DNA of 64,000 bases from positions 124,001 to 188,000 of the IMG/VR virus record IMGVR_UViG_3300033571_009404; one strand, written 5' to 3'. Made by a program: the position numbers and the translations under genes. The notes under the pieces were generated by a model. It made no database searches and was not told where the DNA came from. It saw only the letters and a program-made list of their open reading frames with translations. Within the stretch, counting starts at the first letter, position 1. Each line of letters begins with the position of its first letter. The stretch is from a virus. Of the stretch, positions 51,327-59,646 are shown piece by piece.

Positions 51327-52052
51327 ATGGACTTTAGGAAACTGGTCAGAGATCCTGCCAAGGTCCGAGAGTGCCTACGTGAGATGGAAGACACTAGCGT
51401 TGTTGCTATTAAGCCTTTGCGGATTTACATTCCTGCACGGTTTGCTGAACGTAACCTCGCTAGTGTTGGTGCAGATACCTGGATCGTCGGTATTTGTGCC
51501 ACAGTGACGGAAGATGGTTTTTATGCGGTATCGCTGATCAATGCGATGTGGCGTATTGAACCAACTGCCACTGAAAAGGTGATGTTTGATGAAGATGAGT
51601 ACTACGAGTTCTTTTTTGAACCAGGGTCTCGCTTCATCTCCACGACGAACTTGGTGAAGACCGATACCTTGGTGTATCGCATCTATGACGAGATCGTCTC
51701 CAAGGCTCGGGTACCCTGGTATCTGAATTACTTGGATATGGGTCGTCTTTTCGACACTGCGAAGAAACACGCAGGTACTAACGTGGGTGAGAACCAGGTG
51801 ATTACTGAACTGATCATCAGCATTATTGCCCGTGACATGTACGATCGCCACATCGGGTTCCGTCTTACCTTAAACGAACCAAACGACATGGTCAATAAGC
51901 GTCCGGCTTACATTGCGTTACGTAGCGTGACTTACGCTGCAAGTAACACAACCAATAAGCTGGCAGGTAATCGTTTCCAAGACGGTATGGTAAGTGCACT
52001 TGTGACTCCTACCGAACGTGTTGAGAAGCTGGAAGAACTTTTACGGAAGTAG
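51327..52052 (+). CDS. Putative virion protein in the protease cluster
   Basis: The 241-residue protein has AATAGGAG before its ATG. It is an alpha/beta protein rich in Tyr, Asp and Arg, with an aromatic acidic run (DEDEYYEFFFEPG, about residues 90-102) and a conserved-looking DMYDRHIGFRLTL segment near 171. The C-terminus is a charged helix. Gene order points to a head or tail-completion protein; no direct family match. Confidence 0.5.
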   Translation: MDFRKLVRDPAKVRECLREMEDTSVVAIKPLRIYIPARFAERNLASVGADTWIVGICATVTEDGFYAVSLINAMWRIEPTATEKVMFDEDEYYEFFFEPGSRFISTTNLVKTDTLVYRIYDEIVSKARVPWYLNYLDMGRLFDTAKKHAGTNVGENQVITELIISIIARDMYDRHIGFRLTLNEPNDMVNKRPAYIALRSVTYAASNTTNKLAGNRFQDGMVSALVTPTERVEKLEELLRK

Positions 52053-52066
52053 CTAAGGAGCTTTGT

Positions 52067-52291
52067 ATGAGTGACATTCAATTCTTCCATTATGACGCCT
52101 TTGATGAAGCATCGCGTCAGGTACGTGAAGATCCCAACTATTTCAAGCCAACTGGACCAATTGAATTTTGTCACTACGAAGCCTTTGCTGAAGCCTCACG
52201 CCAAGTTCAAAGGAAGATGGCTAATCTACTTGAGTCATTTGAAAGAGATCGTGGTGGTGCGGAACTCCCTAATCCACAACAAACAAGGTGA
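52067..52291 (+). CDS. Small protein with an internal duplication
   Basis: The 74-residue protein has TAAGGAGC before its ATG. It contains two copies of one unit: FFHYDAFDEASRQV (about residues 6-19) and FCHYEAFAEASRQV (about 34-47), 28 residues apart. The rest is a charged helix. The duplication suggests two equal binding sites, perhaps for the neighbouring protease or head proteins. Function unknown. Confidence 0.55.
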   Translation: MSDIQFFHYDAFDEASRQVREDPNYFKPTGPIEFCHYEAFAEASRQVQRKMANLLESFERDRGGAELPNPQQTR

Positions 52292-52297
52292 GAGATC

Positions 52298-53083
52298 ATG
52301 TACGGCATGCCTAACATGAATACCGTTCGCTTTGCTTGCACAGCCTTAATGGGTACCAATAAGACTGGTAAGCTCGTCAAAGATGCGAATGGGTATTACA
52401 CCGTCGTGTTGGGTGCGCTGGATGTTTTGAATAGTGCTGGTGCCTTCTACTCGTATGAAGGTGCTAAAGAGCTGTTTGAAGAATCTGGCCCGCTCATGCG
52501 ACGTGTTGCCAATGGTGCACTGAAAGGTGAGTATGGTCATCCTAAGCGTTTGCCTGGGATGACGATTGATGAATTCGCTCAACGGATCATGACGATCAAT
52601 GAGCGTGACATCTGCGTGCACATCAAGGAAGTGTATCTGGACTTCGAATCGATTAAAGACCCGCAGACTGGTAAACCGGTCATTGCGATCTTTGGTAAGA
52701 TCCTGCCGTCGGGTCCCATGGGTCCGGCACTGGAGAAGTCTTTAGAGAATCCTGACGAAAACGTCTGCTTCTCGATTCGTTCGTTTACTCACGATACTCA
52801 GGATCGTCGTGGTCAAGTCACTAAAGTCTTGAAGACGATTGTGACTTGGGACTACGTCAATGAACCGGGTATCAAGTACGCCAACAAGTACGGCAATCCC
52901 GCTCTGGAATCGTTCGATGGGGATGAAACTGAGTTTACTCGCGGTAACATCCAACGTGCGGTCGATCCCAAGGGTCGTGGATTCGGTTTAGAGTCGTCGG
53001 TGATCCTGACGGCTGAAGAACTGTTCCAATCGATGAACTGGCAATTCGATACCTCGAAGAAGCCTGGTTACGCCAATTGGTAA
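52298..53083 (+). CDS. Prohead maturation protease (T4 gp21/phiKZ gp175-like)
   Basis: The 261-residue protein has the catalytic pattern of phage prohead serine proteases. GALKGEYGHPKRLPGM carries His81 on the loop after a beta strand, and VCFSIRSFT carries the serine at 159 (or 162) about 80 residues later. These proteases cut scaffold and head proteins before DNA packaging and may cut themselves. It is the last gene of the polymerase-head block and is followed by a strong hairpin. GAGAGATC precedes the ATG. Gene order supports the assignment. Confidence 0.8.
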   Translation: MYGMPNMNTVRFACTALMGTNKTGKLVKDANGYYTVVLGALDVLNSAGAFYSYEGAKELFEESGPLMRRVANGALKGEYGHPKRLPGMTIDEFAQRIMTINERDICVHIKEVYLDFESIKDPQTGKPVIAIFGKILPSGPMGPALEKSLENPDENVCFSIRSFTHDTQDRRGQVTKVLKTIVTWDYVNEPGIKYANKYGNPALESFDGDETEFTRGNIQRAVDPKGRGFGLESSVILTAEELFQSMNWQFDTSKKPGYANW

Positions 53084-53265
53084 AACGCCTCTAATTGCCT
53101 AGGAGTAACATCCTAGGCAATTATGCCCTTAAATCCGGCATTCTAAATATATTCAGACCCATATTACTTACTTGATTAGCAACAGAAGTAGCGTAAAAAA
53201 TTACACCGCTAGTACCTTCTATGCTCTTAAGGAGTCACAACTATTTCTCCAACGAAAGAGGAACC
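53084..53265 (+). promoter_or_regulatory. Intergenic region after the protease gene
   Basis: After the hairpin at 53092-53123 the stretch 53130-53250 is AT-rich and holds no gene. CATATTACTTAC near 53161 resembles the AT-rich early promoter motif reported for phiKZ (TATATTAC, from memory), so the following small-gene run may begin here. TAGCG/CGCTA form a short inverted pair near 53190-53212. Confidence 0.35.
53092..53123 (+). terminator. Strong terminator-like hairpin after the protease gene
   Basis: A 13-bp perfect stem (53092-53104 with 53111-53123) with a six-base loop stands nine bases after the stop, with TTATG on its right flank as in the other terminators. Confidence 0.75.
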
Positions 53266-53793
53266 ATGGTAGACAAGGAACAAGCATTGCTGAGCTATAA
53301 CGGTCACGACCTGCGTGTGGCTGCTGTACTCGCAGCAGGCGCTGAGCCTGCACCGCGCTTTCCAGTAAAGCTTGAAGAACTCATCATTCCGCAGCACCCG
53401 CTGTACGATGAACTCAAGTTGCAATACAAGGGTCCCAAAGTGGAGCCCAAGAAAGGACACGTTCTGGTGACCAAGTACAAGACCGGCTACGCCGTGCTCT
53501 TGGGCGATGTCTCACCGAACCTCAAGAAAACCGAAGACGGTATGACCGTCGTGGTTACGCTGATTTCGAGCCATGCATTGAAACGTGCGCGGGTCTTGGA
53601 TGATGCGGATGTAGCACCAGCAGCTCCTTCTGTGAGCAGCGACCCGCGCACAGGGTCCGGTCGCTGGAGTTCCGGAGATACGCGTACACAGCCTGATCGT
53701 ACGCGACCTTCTTATCGCAGTGAACGCAATACCACTGAGAACGAAGGTCGGTTTAAAAGCCATCTGCGTAACAACACGCGTACTCGTCCCTGA
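53266..53793 (+). CDS. Hypothetical protein with basic, Ser/Thr/Arg-rich tail
   Basis: The 175-residue protein starts at ATG 53266 with AAAGAGGAA upstream; an in-frame ATG at 53221 has no ribosome site. Residues 1-115 form a small alpha/beta domain (KGHVLVTKYKTGYAVLLGDV). From about 120 on the chain is rich in Arg, Ser, Thr and Pro and likely disordered, which suits nucleic-acid or protein binding. It is first in the small-gene run after the protease. Function unknown. Confidence 0.5.
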   Translation: MVDKEQALLSYNGHDLRVAAVLAAGAEPAPRFPVKLEELIIPQHPLYDELKLQYKGPKVEPKKGHVLVTKYKTGYAVLLGDVSPNLKKTEDGMTVVVTLISSHALKRARVLDDADVAPAAPSVSSDPRTGSGRWSSGDTRTQPDRTRPSYRSERNTTENEGRFKSHLRNNTRTRP

Positions 53794-53860
53794 AGCAATT
53801 GAAGTAAACTAAGCTTTATCTTTTTAATCCCTTTTAACTTGCAAGTAAAGGAAACTCTGT

Positions 53861-54373
53861 ATGACCACCGCAACCAAAGCCAAAGCCGACGCAACCGTCA
53901 AGGAATTCACCGAAGCCGACCTGAAACCGGAAGTCGTCGAACTGGCTGGCAAGATCGGCAAGGAAATCACCCTGTCCAACGACGGCGTGGCCACCGTGCC
54001 CGATGACCTCTACGTCCGCAACATGCCCGAAGGTGTGACGGAAGAATCGGTCCGTGCTCATCAGAAGTACGACACCCAGTTCGTCGCCGCATCGGCCCTG
54101 GCCTTCGGTGAAGCCGCCAACAAGGTCGCCAAGAAGCACAAGGATCTGGCCGAAAGCAGTCTGACCGTCAAGACCGTCGGTCGCGACAACATCGAAGTCA
54201 ACTGGCAGCGTGAGAACACCCGCCCCAATCCGCAAGTCAAGGGCGAGACCATCACCACCTTCGGTCGCACCACCGTGGCCATCAACCAGTTCGCAGATCG
54301 CGGCAGTTCGGGCGACCTGAGCAAGGTTCGCAAGATCATCGCCAATCGTGCCAAGGAATCGTTCGGCAAGTAA
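53861..54373 (+). CDS. Abundant-protein candidate of unknown function
   Basis: The 170-residue protein has AAAGGAAACTC before its ATG. Its codons are strongly shifted to C/G-ending forms (GCC, AAG, ACC, GTC), more than nearly all its neighbours except the sheath-tube pair and the gene at 57450. That points to high expression or a different origin. The protein is Lys/Ala/Val-rich, alpha/beta, with no signal peptide. It is flanked by a terminator, so it may be a single-gene unit. No family is recognised. Confidence 0.55.
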   Translation: MTTATKAKADATVKEFTEADLKPEVVELAGKIGKEITLSNDGVATVPDDLYVRNMPEGVTEESVRAHQKYDTQFVAASALAFGEAANKVAKKHKDLAESSLTVKTVGRDNIEVNWQRENTRPNPQVKGETITTFGRTTVAINQFADRGSSGDLSKVRKIIANRAKESFGK

Positions 54374-54404
54374 GCCGAATACCCACTGCGATCGCTTGTA
54401 GTCT

Positions 54405-54442
54405 AAAGAGCCCCGATCCAGTCACATGGGTTGGGGCTCTTT
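54405..54442 (+). terminator. Terminator after the gene at 53861-54373
   Basis: A 10-bp stem AAAGAGCCCC (54405-54414) with GGGGCTCTTT (54433-54442) gives a GC-rich hairpin with a TTT end, followed by ATGAC as in the strand-switch terminators. Confidence 0.75.
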
Positions 54443-54482
54443 ATGACGATCTTTATTTTTGAATAAAAACAGGAGCTATGTA

Positions 54483-55163
54483 ATGCGTAAAACGGAATAC
54501 CTCGACAAGATCATCGATACTGACGTGTTCGTCGGTGAACGTGCCACTGCAACGAATGGCTGGAGTCTGTCCAGCGGCTGCGGTTCTTACTCCCATGCAT
54601 TCGTGGCCAATCCATATCCGCTCGTGTTGATCTCGCCTGCTGGTGACATGGTCTGGAGTGCCACCGTCAAGCGTGAGAACGTCAACACCCATGGTCCGGA
54701 AAACGAATCGCTGTATTTCCGTGAAGCACTGGAGAGCCGCTTCTCCAAAATCGACAACGATGGCTGCCCGATCAAAAGCGATGAGTACGACTGGCGTGCA
54801 CCTGTGCTGCTGGCTGACTACTTCTACTCGCCGACTTCGCGCAAGACTACCAAGTCCTCCAGGTCGCTCTACAGCGAATGGAGTCTGAACAGCGACACCG
54901 ATTTCATCAGCGTATCCATGCTGGTTGAACCTCCTCTGCAATGGCGTGCAAACTTCGGTCTGCGTAAGGTACGCGGTCAGCTGTATCGCACAGCTTACGA
55001 CAGCACCTGGCTGCTGATCGTTCGTCCTGGTCAAGGTGAACGTGCTGATCAATCGGATTCGCGCTTCGCACTGCTGCTGACCGAAGGTCGTCGTTGGGCC
55101 GTACATATCGACTACAACGAAGCCCTCAAGTCCCTCGAACGGGAAGAGGTTACTTCCGAGTAA
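54483..55163 (+). CDS. Hypothetical protein
   Basis: The 226-residue protein starts at ATG 54483 with CAGGAG about eight bases upstream; a TTG at 54459 is in frame but lies before that site. It is a beta-rich soluble protein with many Ser, Tyr and Trp residues and no membrane segment. Residues 25-65 (SLSSGCGSYSHAFVANPYP) look like an edge of a beta sandwich. It ends at a hairpin. Function unknown. Confidence 0.5.
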   Translation: MRKTEYLDKIIDTDVFVGERATATNGWSLSSGCGSYSHAFVANPYPLVLISPAGDMVWSATVKRENVNTHGPENESLYFREALESRFSKIDNDGCPIKSDEYDWRAPVLLADYFYSPTSRKTTKSSRSLYSEWSLNSDTDFISVSMLVEPPLQWRANFGLRKVRGQLYRTAYDSTWLLIVRPGQGERADQSDSRFALLLTEGRRWAVHIDYNEALKSLEREEVTSE

Positions 55164-55165
55164 CA

Positions 55166-55195
55166 GTCATAAAAGCCGGGCTAACCACCCGGCTT
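55166..55195 (+). terminator. Hairpin between small genes
   Basis: GTCATA flank (55166-55171) and an 8-bp stem AAGCCGGG/CCCGGCTT (55173-55180 with 55188-55195) stand just after the stop at 55163. Right-hand GAAAAGG is the next ribosome site, so termination may be partial. Confidence 0.55.
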
Positions 55196-55210
55196 GAAAA
55201 GGAGAAATCA

Positions 55211-55663
55211 ATGTATAAAGATCTTATTGGGTTTATCGTACCTAGTGGTCGTGTCAAGGTCGATGAACTGGAACGCGGATCGGTACACGTTTTCAAAGTG
55301 GATGGTGACAATATCCCACCTACCATGGCATTGAAGATTGAAGATGAGGTCTTCGTCCACACCATCGAATTGGTGTATTCCAAAGAATATCATCGTCAGA
55401 GCGTGGAGATCACCCGGATCGTCCGCAAGGTAGAAGATCGTCCTCATCCGAATGGGTACATCATTGAGAAAAGCTACAGTACCTATCGTGAACGTGTGAA
55501 CTACCGTGTACAGTTCGGCGTAAACCTGTTTGCGGATGACGCATGGAACAAACTGCGAGAGTATTACAAGCCAGCCATCATGCACTCCCGCTGGCACACT
55601 GCAGATGTAGCTATGTCGGCTAAGGAAGAGGCTGATGTAATCGCTGCGATTGGTCAGGGTTAA
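55211..55663 (+). CDS. Small hypothetical protein
   Basis: The 150-residue protein starts at ATG 55211 with AAAAGGAGAAA upstream. The first 80 residues are beta-rich (GRVKVDELERGSVHVFKVDG); the rest is mixed with a helical end. It is followed four bases later by the DUF488-like gene, so the two are likely cotranslated. Function unknown. Confidence 0.5.
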   Translation: MYKDLIGFIVPSGRVKVDELERGSVHVFKVDGDNIPPTMALKIEDEVFVHTIELVYSKEYHRQSVEITRIVRKVEDRPHPNGYIIEKSYSTYRERVNYRVQFGVNLFADDAWNKLREYYKPAIMHSRWHTADVAMSAKEEADVIAAIGQG

Positions 55664-55666
55664 TCC

Positions 55667-56065
55667 ATGACTGCCGTCCTTGTCTGGACAACACAGATTG
55701 GACAGCATCGCTTTGTCAAAGAGAAAGGGATCCATCTCCTCGACGTGACCGCGAAGAGTGGTTTACTCGCATTTGCCCCAGCATTTGCAGATGTGATGGC
55801 GTACAAACGAGGAGAACTCTCTCAGAGCGATTATACGGCTCTCTACGAGGTTAAAATGGAGCGGTCGAGGAAAGTCTTCGACTACGTCTGGAAAACGCTC
55901 CTAGCGCCTCCTAATGGCCGCGTAGCGATAGCCTGTTATTGTCCTAAAGGTGAGTTCTGTCATCGCCACCTATTTTTGAAAATGATGCAGGACTATTATC
56001 ATCAACACGGACGTGAACTCATTTACATGGGTGAACTGTTCAATTATAGAAAGATCAAAAAATGA
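55667..56065 (+). CDS. DUF488-like protein
   Basis: The 132-residue protein matches the phage type of DUF488: LDVTAKSGLLAFAP (residues 25-38), then VMAYKRGELSQSDYTALY (43-60), then VAIACYCPKGEFCHRHLF (86-103). The three cysteines (90, 92, 98) and His99 in CYCPKGEFCHR are the family hallmark and could form a metal or redox site. Biochemical function is not established. Its end overlaps the next gene by ATGA. Confidence 0.65.
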   Translation: MTAVLVWTTQIGQHRFVKEKGIHLLDVTAKSGLLAFAPAFADVMAYKRGELSQSDYTALYEVKMERSRKVFDYVWKTLLAPPNGRVAIACYCPKGEFCHRHLFLKMMQDYYHQHGRELIYMGELFNYRKIKK

Positions 56066-56517
56066 GCAAGATTAAATATCGCATGGAGCATGACCTCAGC
56101 CGCCGTACTGTGAATCTGCTGACCACGGAAAACGGTAAGGAAAATCTCAAAACGGTCAAGATCGGTGTGGACTACATCATGATCTCCGATGAAGGGGATG
56201 ACGGCAACGAACGTGTCACACAGACTCAACTGAGTCGTGAGAAGGCGCGTCAGCTGTACAAGCAACTCTTTGGCACCATCAGTCGTAACAAGCGTGAAGG
56301 CTTTTACGCCGGACATGATCTGGGTTCTGCATCACGTGTTCACGCTAAGACGGTTATCATCGATAACCAACTCACCGCTTTCCCCGGATCGGAACTGGCA
56401 CGTAATACCAAGATCATGCGCGGTCAGTGCGTTCTGACCAAACGTTTCGGACTATCTGAAAAACCGGACTTCCATGGAACTCAAAAACCATCCCAAGCTA
56501 GCGAAGGTCAAGGTTGA
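56062..56517 (+). CDS. Small basic protein
   Basis: The 151-residue protein overlaps the DUF488-like gene by ATGA. It is basic (many Lys, Arg, His) with mixed alpha/beta structure and a polar tail. A nucleic-acid-binding role is possible from charge only. Its 3' end overlaps the next gene by 44 bases in another frame. Confidence 0.45.
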   Translation: MSKIKYRMEHDLSRRTVNLLTTENGKENLKTVKIGVDYIMISDEGDDGNERVTQTQLSREKARQLYKQLFGTISRNKREGFYAGHDLGSASRVHAKTVIIDNQLTAFPGSELARNTKIMRGQCVLTKRFGLSEKPDFHGTQKPSQASEGQG

Positions 56518-56809
56518 CATTGTTCCTGAAGCGGTTCCAATCTTGGAATACGTAGTTGGTCTGGAACAAGTCACCGAAATCAACGCTTTCGAAAGCATCA
56601 ACCCCGTGCCGTCACTGTCTAAACTAAGTAACGCTGCCATTGCGTTACATGGCAGCACGTTGTTAGTCATCCGGGGTAAGTCTCGCACGCAGCGGTTCTT
56701 CATCGTTGTAGCAGGCTGGAAAGAAGTCAGACCTCTGACGATCAAATTGAAAGAGATGATCGAAGAGTCCATCAATAAACAACTGGAACAAGAAAATGGA
56801 AAACGGTAA
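56474..56809 (+). CDS. Small hypothetical protein
   Basis: The 111-residue protein starts inside the upstream gene and overlaps the following gene by 14 bases. It is alpha/beta with two hydrophobic strands (AAIALHGSTLLVIRG, FFIVVAGW) and a charged C-terminal helix. There is no signal peptide. Function unknown. Confidence 0.45.
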   Translation: MELKNHPKLAKVKVDIVPEAVPILEYVVGLEQVTEINAFESINPVPSLSKLSNAAIALHGSTLLVIRGKSRTQRFFIVVAGWKEVRPLTIKLKEMIEESINKQLEQENGKR

Positions 56810-57410
56810 AGTAGCGACTCCTCTGAAGTTCAAAGGCTTCTACACCAGCAAGATCGCCGATCTGAGAAGCTACCAGAGCGCATTTGCGAAGATGGCGGCC
56901 AACTACGAAGCTCCTTCTGAACCTGAAATGAAGATTCGTCAGATCGTCACCACCGTGGCCCGTATGGCTTACAGTGCACGGGCATTGCACTTCCACGGTC
57001 TCAACGAGAATGACAGTGACGGCATGCAGATGTACAACACCATCACCAAGGGTTTTGAAGAAATGGCTGATGGTCTGGAAGTGGACGAACTGCTGAAAGC
57101 AATCGCTGCTGAAACTCGTCTGCCTTATATCCTGAGCCTCATGATGTTGGTCGACATGTACCTCTACCGTGTGCCTTCTTACCTGCCACCGGAAGAAGAC
57201 TTCAACCGCAACAAAGAGTTCTCGTTGATCAACCTGATCTCTGATGCTTTCTACCACCTGCTGTTTGTTGATCCGGCAGCCATTGTCATGACGGAAGACC
57301 ATCCTTTTGAAAACATCGGCTGGATGTTGCGTCAGCCGATTGCACCAGCGCTTTATCCCATTCGCATTGGCGAACTCAAATCCGCCGCCATTGACGAAAA
57401 CACTCTGTAA
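56796..57410 (+). CDS. Hypothetical helical protein
   Basis: The 204-residue protein has a weak ribosome site and starts within the upstream gene, so coupling is likely. It is helical throughout, rich in Ala, Met and Leu, with a hydrophobic middle (LPYILSLMMLVDMYLYRVPSY, about residues 109-128). It is not clearly membrane-spanning. No motif is recognised. Confidence 0.5.
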   Translation: MENGKVATPLKFKGFYTSKIADLRSYQSAFAKMAANYEAPSEPEMKIRQIVTTVARMAYSARALHFHGLNENDSDGMQMYNTITKGFEEMADGLEVDELLKAIAAETRLPYILSLMMLVDMYLYRVPSYLPPEEDFNRNKEFSLINLISDAFYHLLFVDPAAIVMTEDHPFENIGWMLRQPIAPALYPIRIGELKSAAIDENTL

Positions 57411-57449
57411 CACAACAACCTAGCTTTCTACTTAATGAAAGGAAATACC

Positions 57450-58637
57450 ATGAACGCACAAGTCCTCGATGAAGTCATCACCGATCCCACCAACCCGGCC
57501 TACTTCTCTGAAGAGAACATGAACGCCCGTTTCGCCAAGATGGAAGAGGAACGGAAGATCACCGACAGCATCAACGATCGTTCCAAGCAAGCCAAGGAAC
57601 TGATCGAGTCCTGCTTCTGGCCGCGCATGCATGTCAGGAAATTGCATAGCCTGGTCGACAAGCTGCGTGTGAACTGCTTCGACCATCCCAGCCTGAACAA
57701 CATCGGCGCACTGGAAAAGTATCCCGACTACCACATCAAGGCCAGCCAGACCTTGGACTGGATCATCGCCAGCTGCAAGACCATGCTGGCACAGGGTACC
57801 TTCGATGACGTCGGTGATGATTACGAAGTCATCAAGAAGCGCATCGAAGTCCAGCTGTACCGTGAACGTCGTATCCGTCGCCGCTTTGAGCGTCCCAACA
57901 CGCCTCTGAGCATGATGACGTCGGGCACTCGTATCAAGTACGAGCTGTCCTGTGAAGGTGAGAAAGAAGGTACGATCATGAACGTGGTCCAGAACGGTAT
58001 CAACAGCTACTGCGTTGAACTGATGGAAATCGTTGAAGATCGTTGCTCCCACGAACACCCTGGTCCGGGTGAACACAAGAGCTTCAACCACACCTGGGTC
58101 AGGTCGGTGATCAAGAGCAATCCGGGTCATCTGAAGATCGACGACAGCTGGCAACGTAATGTCCAGCTGTTCCGTCGTGACGTTCCCAAGAAGCGCTTCA
58201 ATGCCAAGGTCAAGAAGATCAAGGCAACGAAGCAACACGAGATGGGTGACAAACGTTGGCGCTATGAAATGCTGCCAAACTACAATGCCACCCACACAAA
58301 GGATGGCATTCCGTTCATTCGTCGCGGTGGCAAGTATCGGATGGATCGTGGTAGCGATCTGATCGCTGCATTGATCTCGAAGTACGAGCCGACTCATGAG
58401 CGTGTGGCCGTGGACGTCCAAAGCCTGATGATTTACCTCCACAGCCGTGGGGTGATGCGGATGGTTGCGGATGGTCGCTTCTGGGAAAGTGTATTCGTGG
58501 TGGACCGTGATCGTCTGGAAAAGGCGATCAAGCAAAACCTGAATCGCTTCAAGCTCACGAAGGAAACTCGTCGTGAAATGGCTCGCCAACACGATGCTGA
58601 AATGGATCGCATCGCGATGGCTGACTGGGAAGACTAA
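57450..58637 (+). CDS. Hypothetical protein with high-expression codons
   Basis: The 395-residue protein starts at ATG 57450 with AAAGGAAATACC upstream; an in-frame ATG at 57435 lies before that site. The N-terminal 150 residues are helical and charged and end in an Arg-rich patch (YRERRIRRRFERP). Later parts are alpha/beta with a Lys/Arg-rich segment around 250-265 (KKRFNAKVKKIKATK). The basic patches suggest nucleic-acid contact. Codons are biased as in the gene at 53861. No family is recognised. Confidence 0.5.
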   Translation: MNAQVLDEVITDPTNPAYFSEENMNARFAKMEEERKITDSINDRSKQAKELIESCFWPRMHVRKLHSLVDKLRVNCFDHPSLNNIGALEKYPDYHIKASQTLDWIIASCKTMLAQGTFDDVGDDYEVIKKRIEVQLYRERRIRRRFERPNTPLSMMTSGTRIKYELSCEGEKEGTIMNVVQNGINSYCVELMEIVEDRCSHEHPGPGEHKSFNHTWVRSVIKSNPGHLKIDDSWQRNVQLFRRDVPKKRFNAKVKKIKATKQHEMGDKRWRYEMLPNYNATHTKDGIPFIRRGGKYRMDRGSDLIAALISKYEPTHERVAVDVQSLMIYLHSRGVMRMVADGRFWESVFVVDRDRLEKAIKQNLNRFKLTKETRREMARQHDAEMDRIAMADWED

Positions 58638-58638
58638 T

Positions 58639-58666
58639 CAGGTGGACCTCTTCGGGGGTCCACCTG
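58639..58666 (+). terminator. Terminator hairpin after the gene at 57450-58637
   Basis: A 10-bp perfect stem (58639-58648 with 58657-58666) with an inner C-TTCG-G cap follows the stop at once. No long T run follows. Confidence 0.65.
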
Positions 58667-58696
58667 TATGCTCTCAATTTGTTTAAAGGGATAGCT

Positions 58697-59230
58697 GTGA
58701 ATAAAGATAAAGTCAAGAAAGGCATGTGGGTAGTGCATACCAGCAATGCCGTAGGAAAAGTCGTCTGGGTCGATCCTGACACAGGTAAGGACAGTAACGG
58801 CATACAAGTCGAATGGATGGATTCCATCCACAAACTGGATACTCAGTTTGTTGACTGTCGTGAAGTCATGCTCTATGTCGGTCCGATGTTAGCTGGTTTC
58901 ATGGTCAATCCCGGCAGCGACAGCGCACCCAAGCCAGCTATGTCTCGTCTGGTGAACATGCCGTTGCAACTGACAGGTTCGGCCTTACGTGATCTCTACC
59001 TGATGAATGATGGTGACATCAACGTCTGGCTGCATCGCTTGAACTTCCATTACCAGAACATCGGTGCTGGACACATCATGCCTCAGGGTAACTTCAACGA
59101 TGGTAAAGCTTGGTTCTTGCATTGGGGTACACTGCAGGTACTGACCTTCGGACGCTCTATCCTCAGAGAGAACCTCGAAGCTGCACTCTTGCCAGAGAAC
59201 CTTGCTGGCATTTTGGAACGTTATAAATAA
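58697..59230 (+). CDS. Hypothetical protein with an SH3-like N-terminus
   Basis: The 177-residue protein starts at GTG 58697 with AAAGGGA five bases upstream; a TTG at 58679 overlaps that site. Residues 9-45 (GMWVVHTSNAVGKVVWVDP) have the strand pattern of small SH3/KOW-type barrels. The rest is alpha/beta with a helical end. It begins a short run with the zinc-ribbon-like gene. Function unknown. Confidence 0.5.
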   Translation: MNKDKVKKGMWVVHTSNAVGKVVWVDPDTGKDSNGIQVEWMDSIHKLDTQFVDCREVMLYVGPMLAGFMVNPGSDSAPKPAMSRLVNMPLQLTGSALRDLYLMNDGDINVWLHRLNFHYQNIGAGHIMPQGNFNDGKAWFLHWGTLQVLTFGRSILRENLEAALLPENLAGILERYK

Positions 59231-59242
59231 GAAAGGATAATC

Positions 59243-59449
59243 GTGGATCAGACCCAACAAACTCCCAAGAAAGAAAAACCCGTCTGCCGTAATTGCGGCT
59301 CTGACAACGTGTGCATCGATGCAGCGGCACGCTGGGACAATGAACTGCAAGACTGGAAACTCTCTGGCACGCATGACTCCGGTCACTGCGACAACTGCGA
59401 AGAAGAGTTCAAGCGCTTAGACTGGGTTCCTGTGGAGAACAAAGCATGA
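59243..59449 (+). CDS. Small zinc-ribbon-like protein
   Basis: The 68-residue protein starts at GTG with GAAAGGATAATC upstream. It has two CxxC knuckles, CRNC (residues 15-18) and CDNC (about 49-52), with a further Cys at 24 and nearby histidines, the spacing of a zinc ribbon. Such small proteins often bind nucleic acid or protein partners. Its stop overlaps the next gene by ATGA. Confidence 0.6.
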   Translation: MDQTQQTPKKEKPVCRNCGSDNVCIDAAARWDNELQDWKLSGTHDSGHCDNCEEEFKRLDWVPVENKA

Positions 59450-59646
59450 CCACCACCCAAGTCTTGAATGACGACGGCAGTGTCATGACACTCGAACAGG
59501 CAGAAGCTATCGTTGCCTACGATGGATATGGTGCTCCGTACATTGACTTCAACTCAGCTGATACTGTAATCCTCGATGGTGAATTCGGGCATCGCATGCT
59601 CAAAGCACTCCTCGTTGTTATGGAACACAAAATGCTGAAGGCATAA
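59446..59646 (+). CDS. Small hypothetical protein
   Basis: The 66-residue protein overlaps the zinc-ribbon gene by ATGA. It is acidic at the start and helical at the end, with no known motif. It is the last plus-strand gene before the tail tube. Confidence 0.5.
   Translation: MTTTQVLNDDGSVMTLEQAEAIVAYDGYGAPYIDFNSADTVILDGEFGHRMLKALLVVMEHKMLKA

Noticed and set aside
52067-52319. Alternative overlapping plus-strand ORF (82 codons at 52071)
   Set aside because: It is a +1 frame shadow of the 74-residue repeat protein, which has the ribosome site at the right distance.
57432-58592. Long minus-strand ORF (386 codons) opposite the gene at 57450-58637
   Set aside because: It mirrors a gene with strongly biased codons, which creates open antisense frames; it lacks a ribosome site and its translation is His/Val/Thr-rich with no domain.
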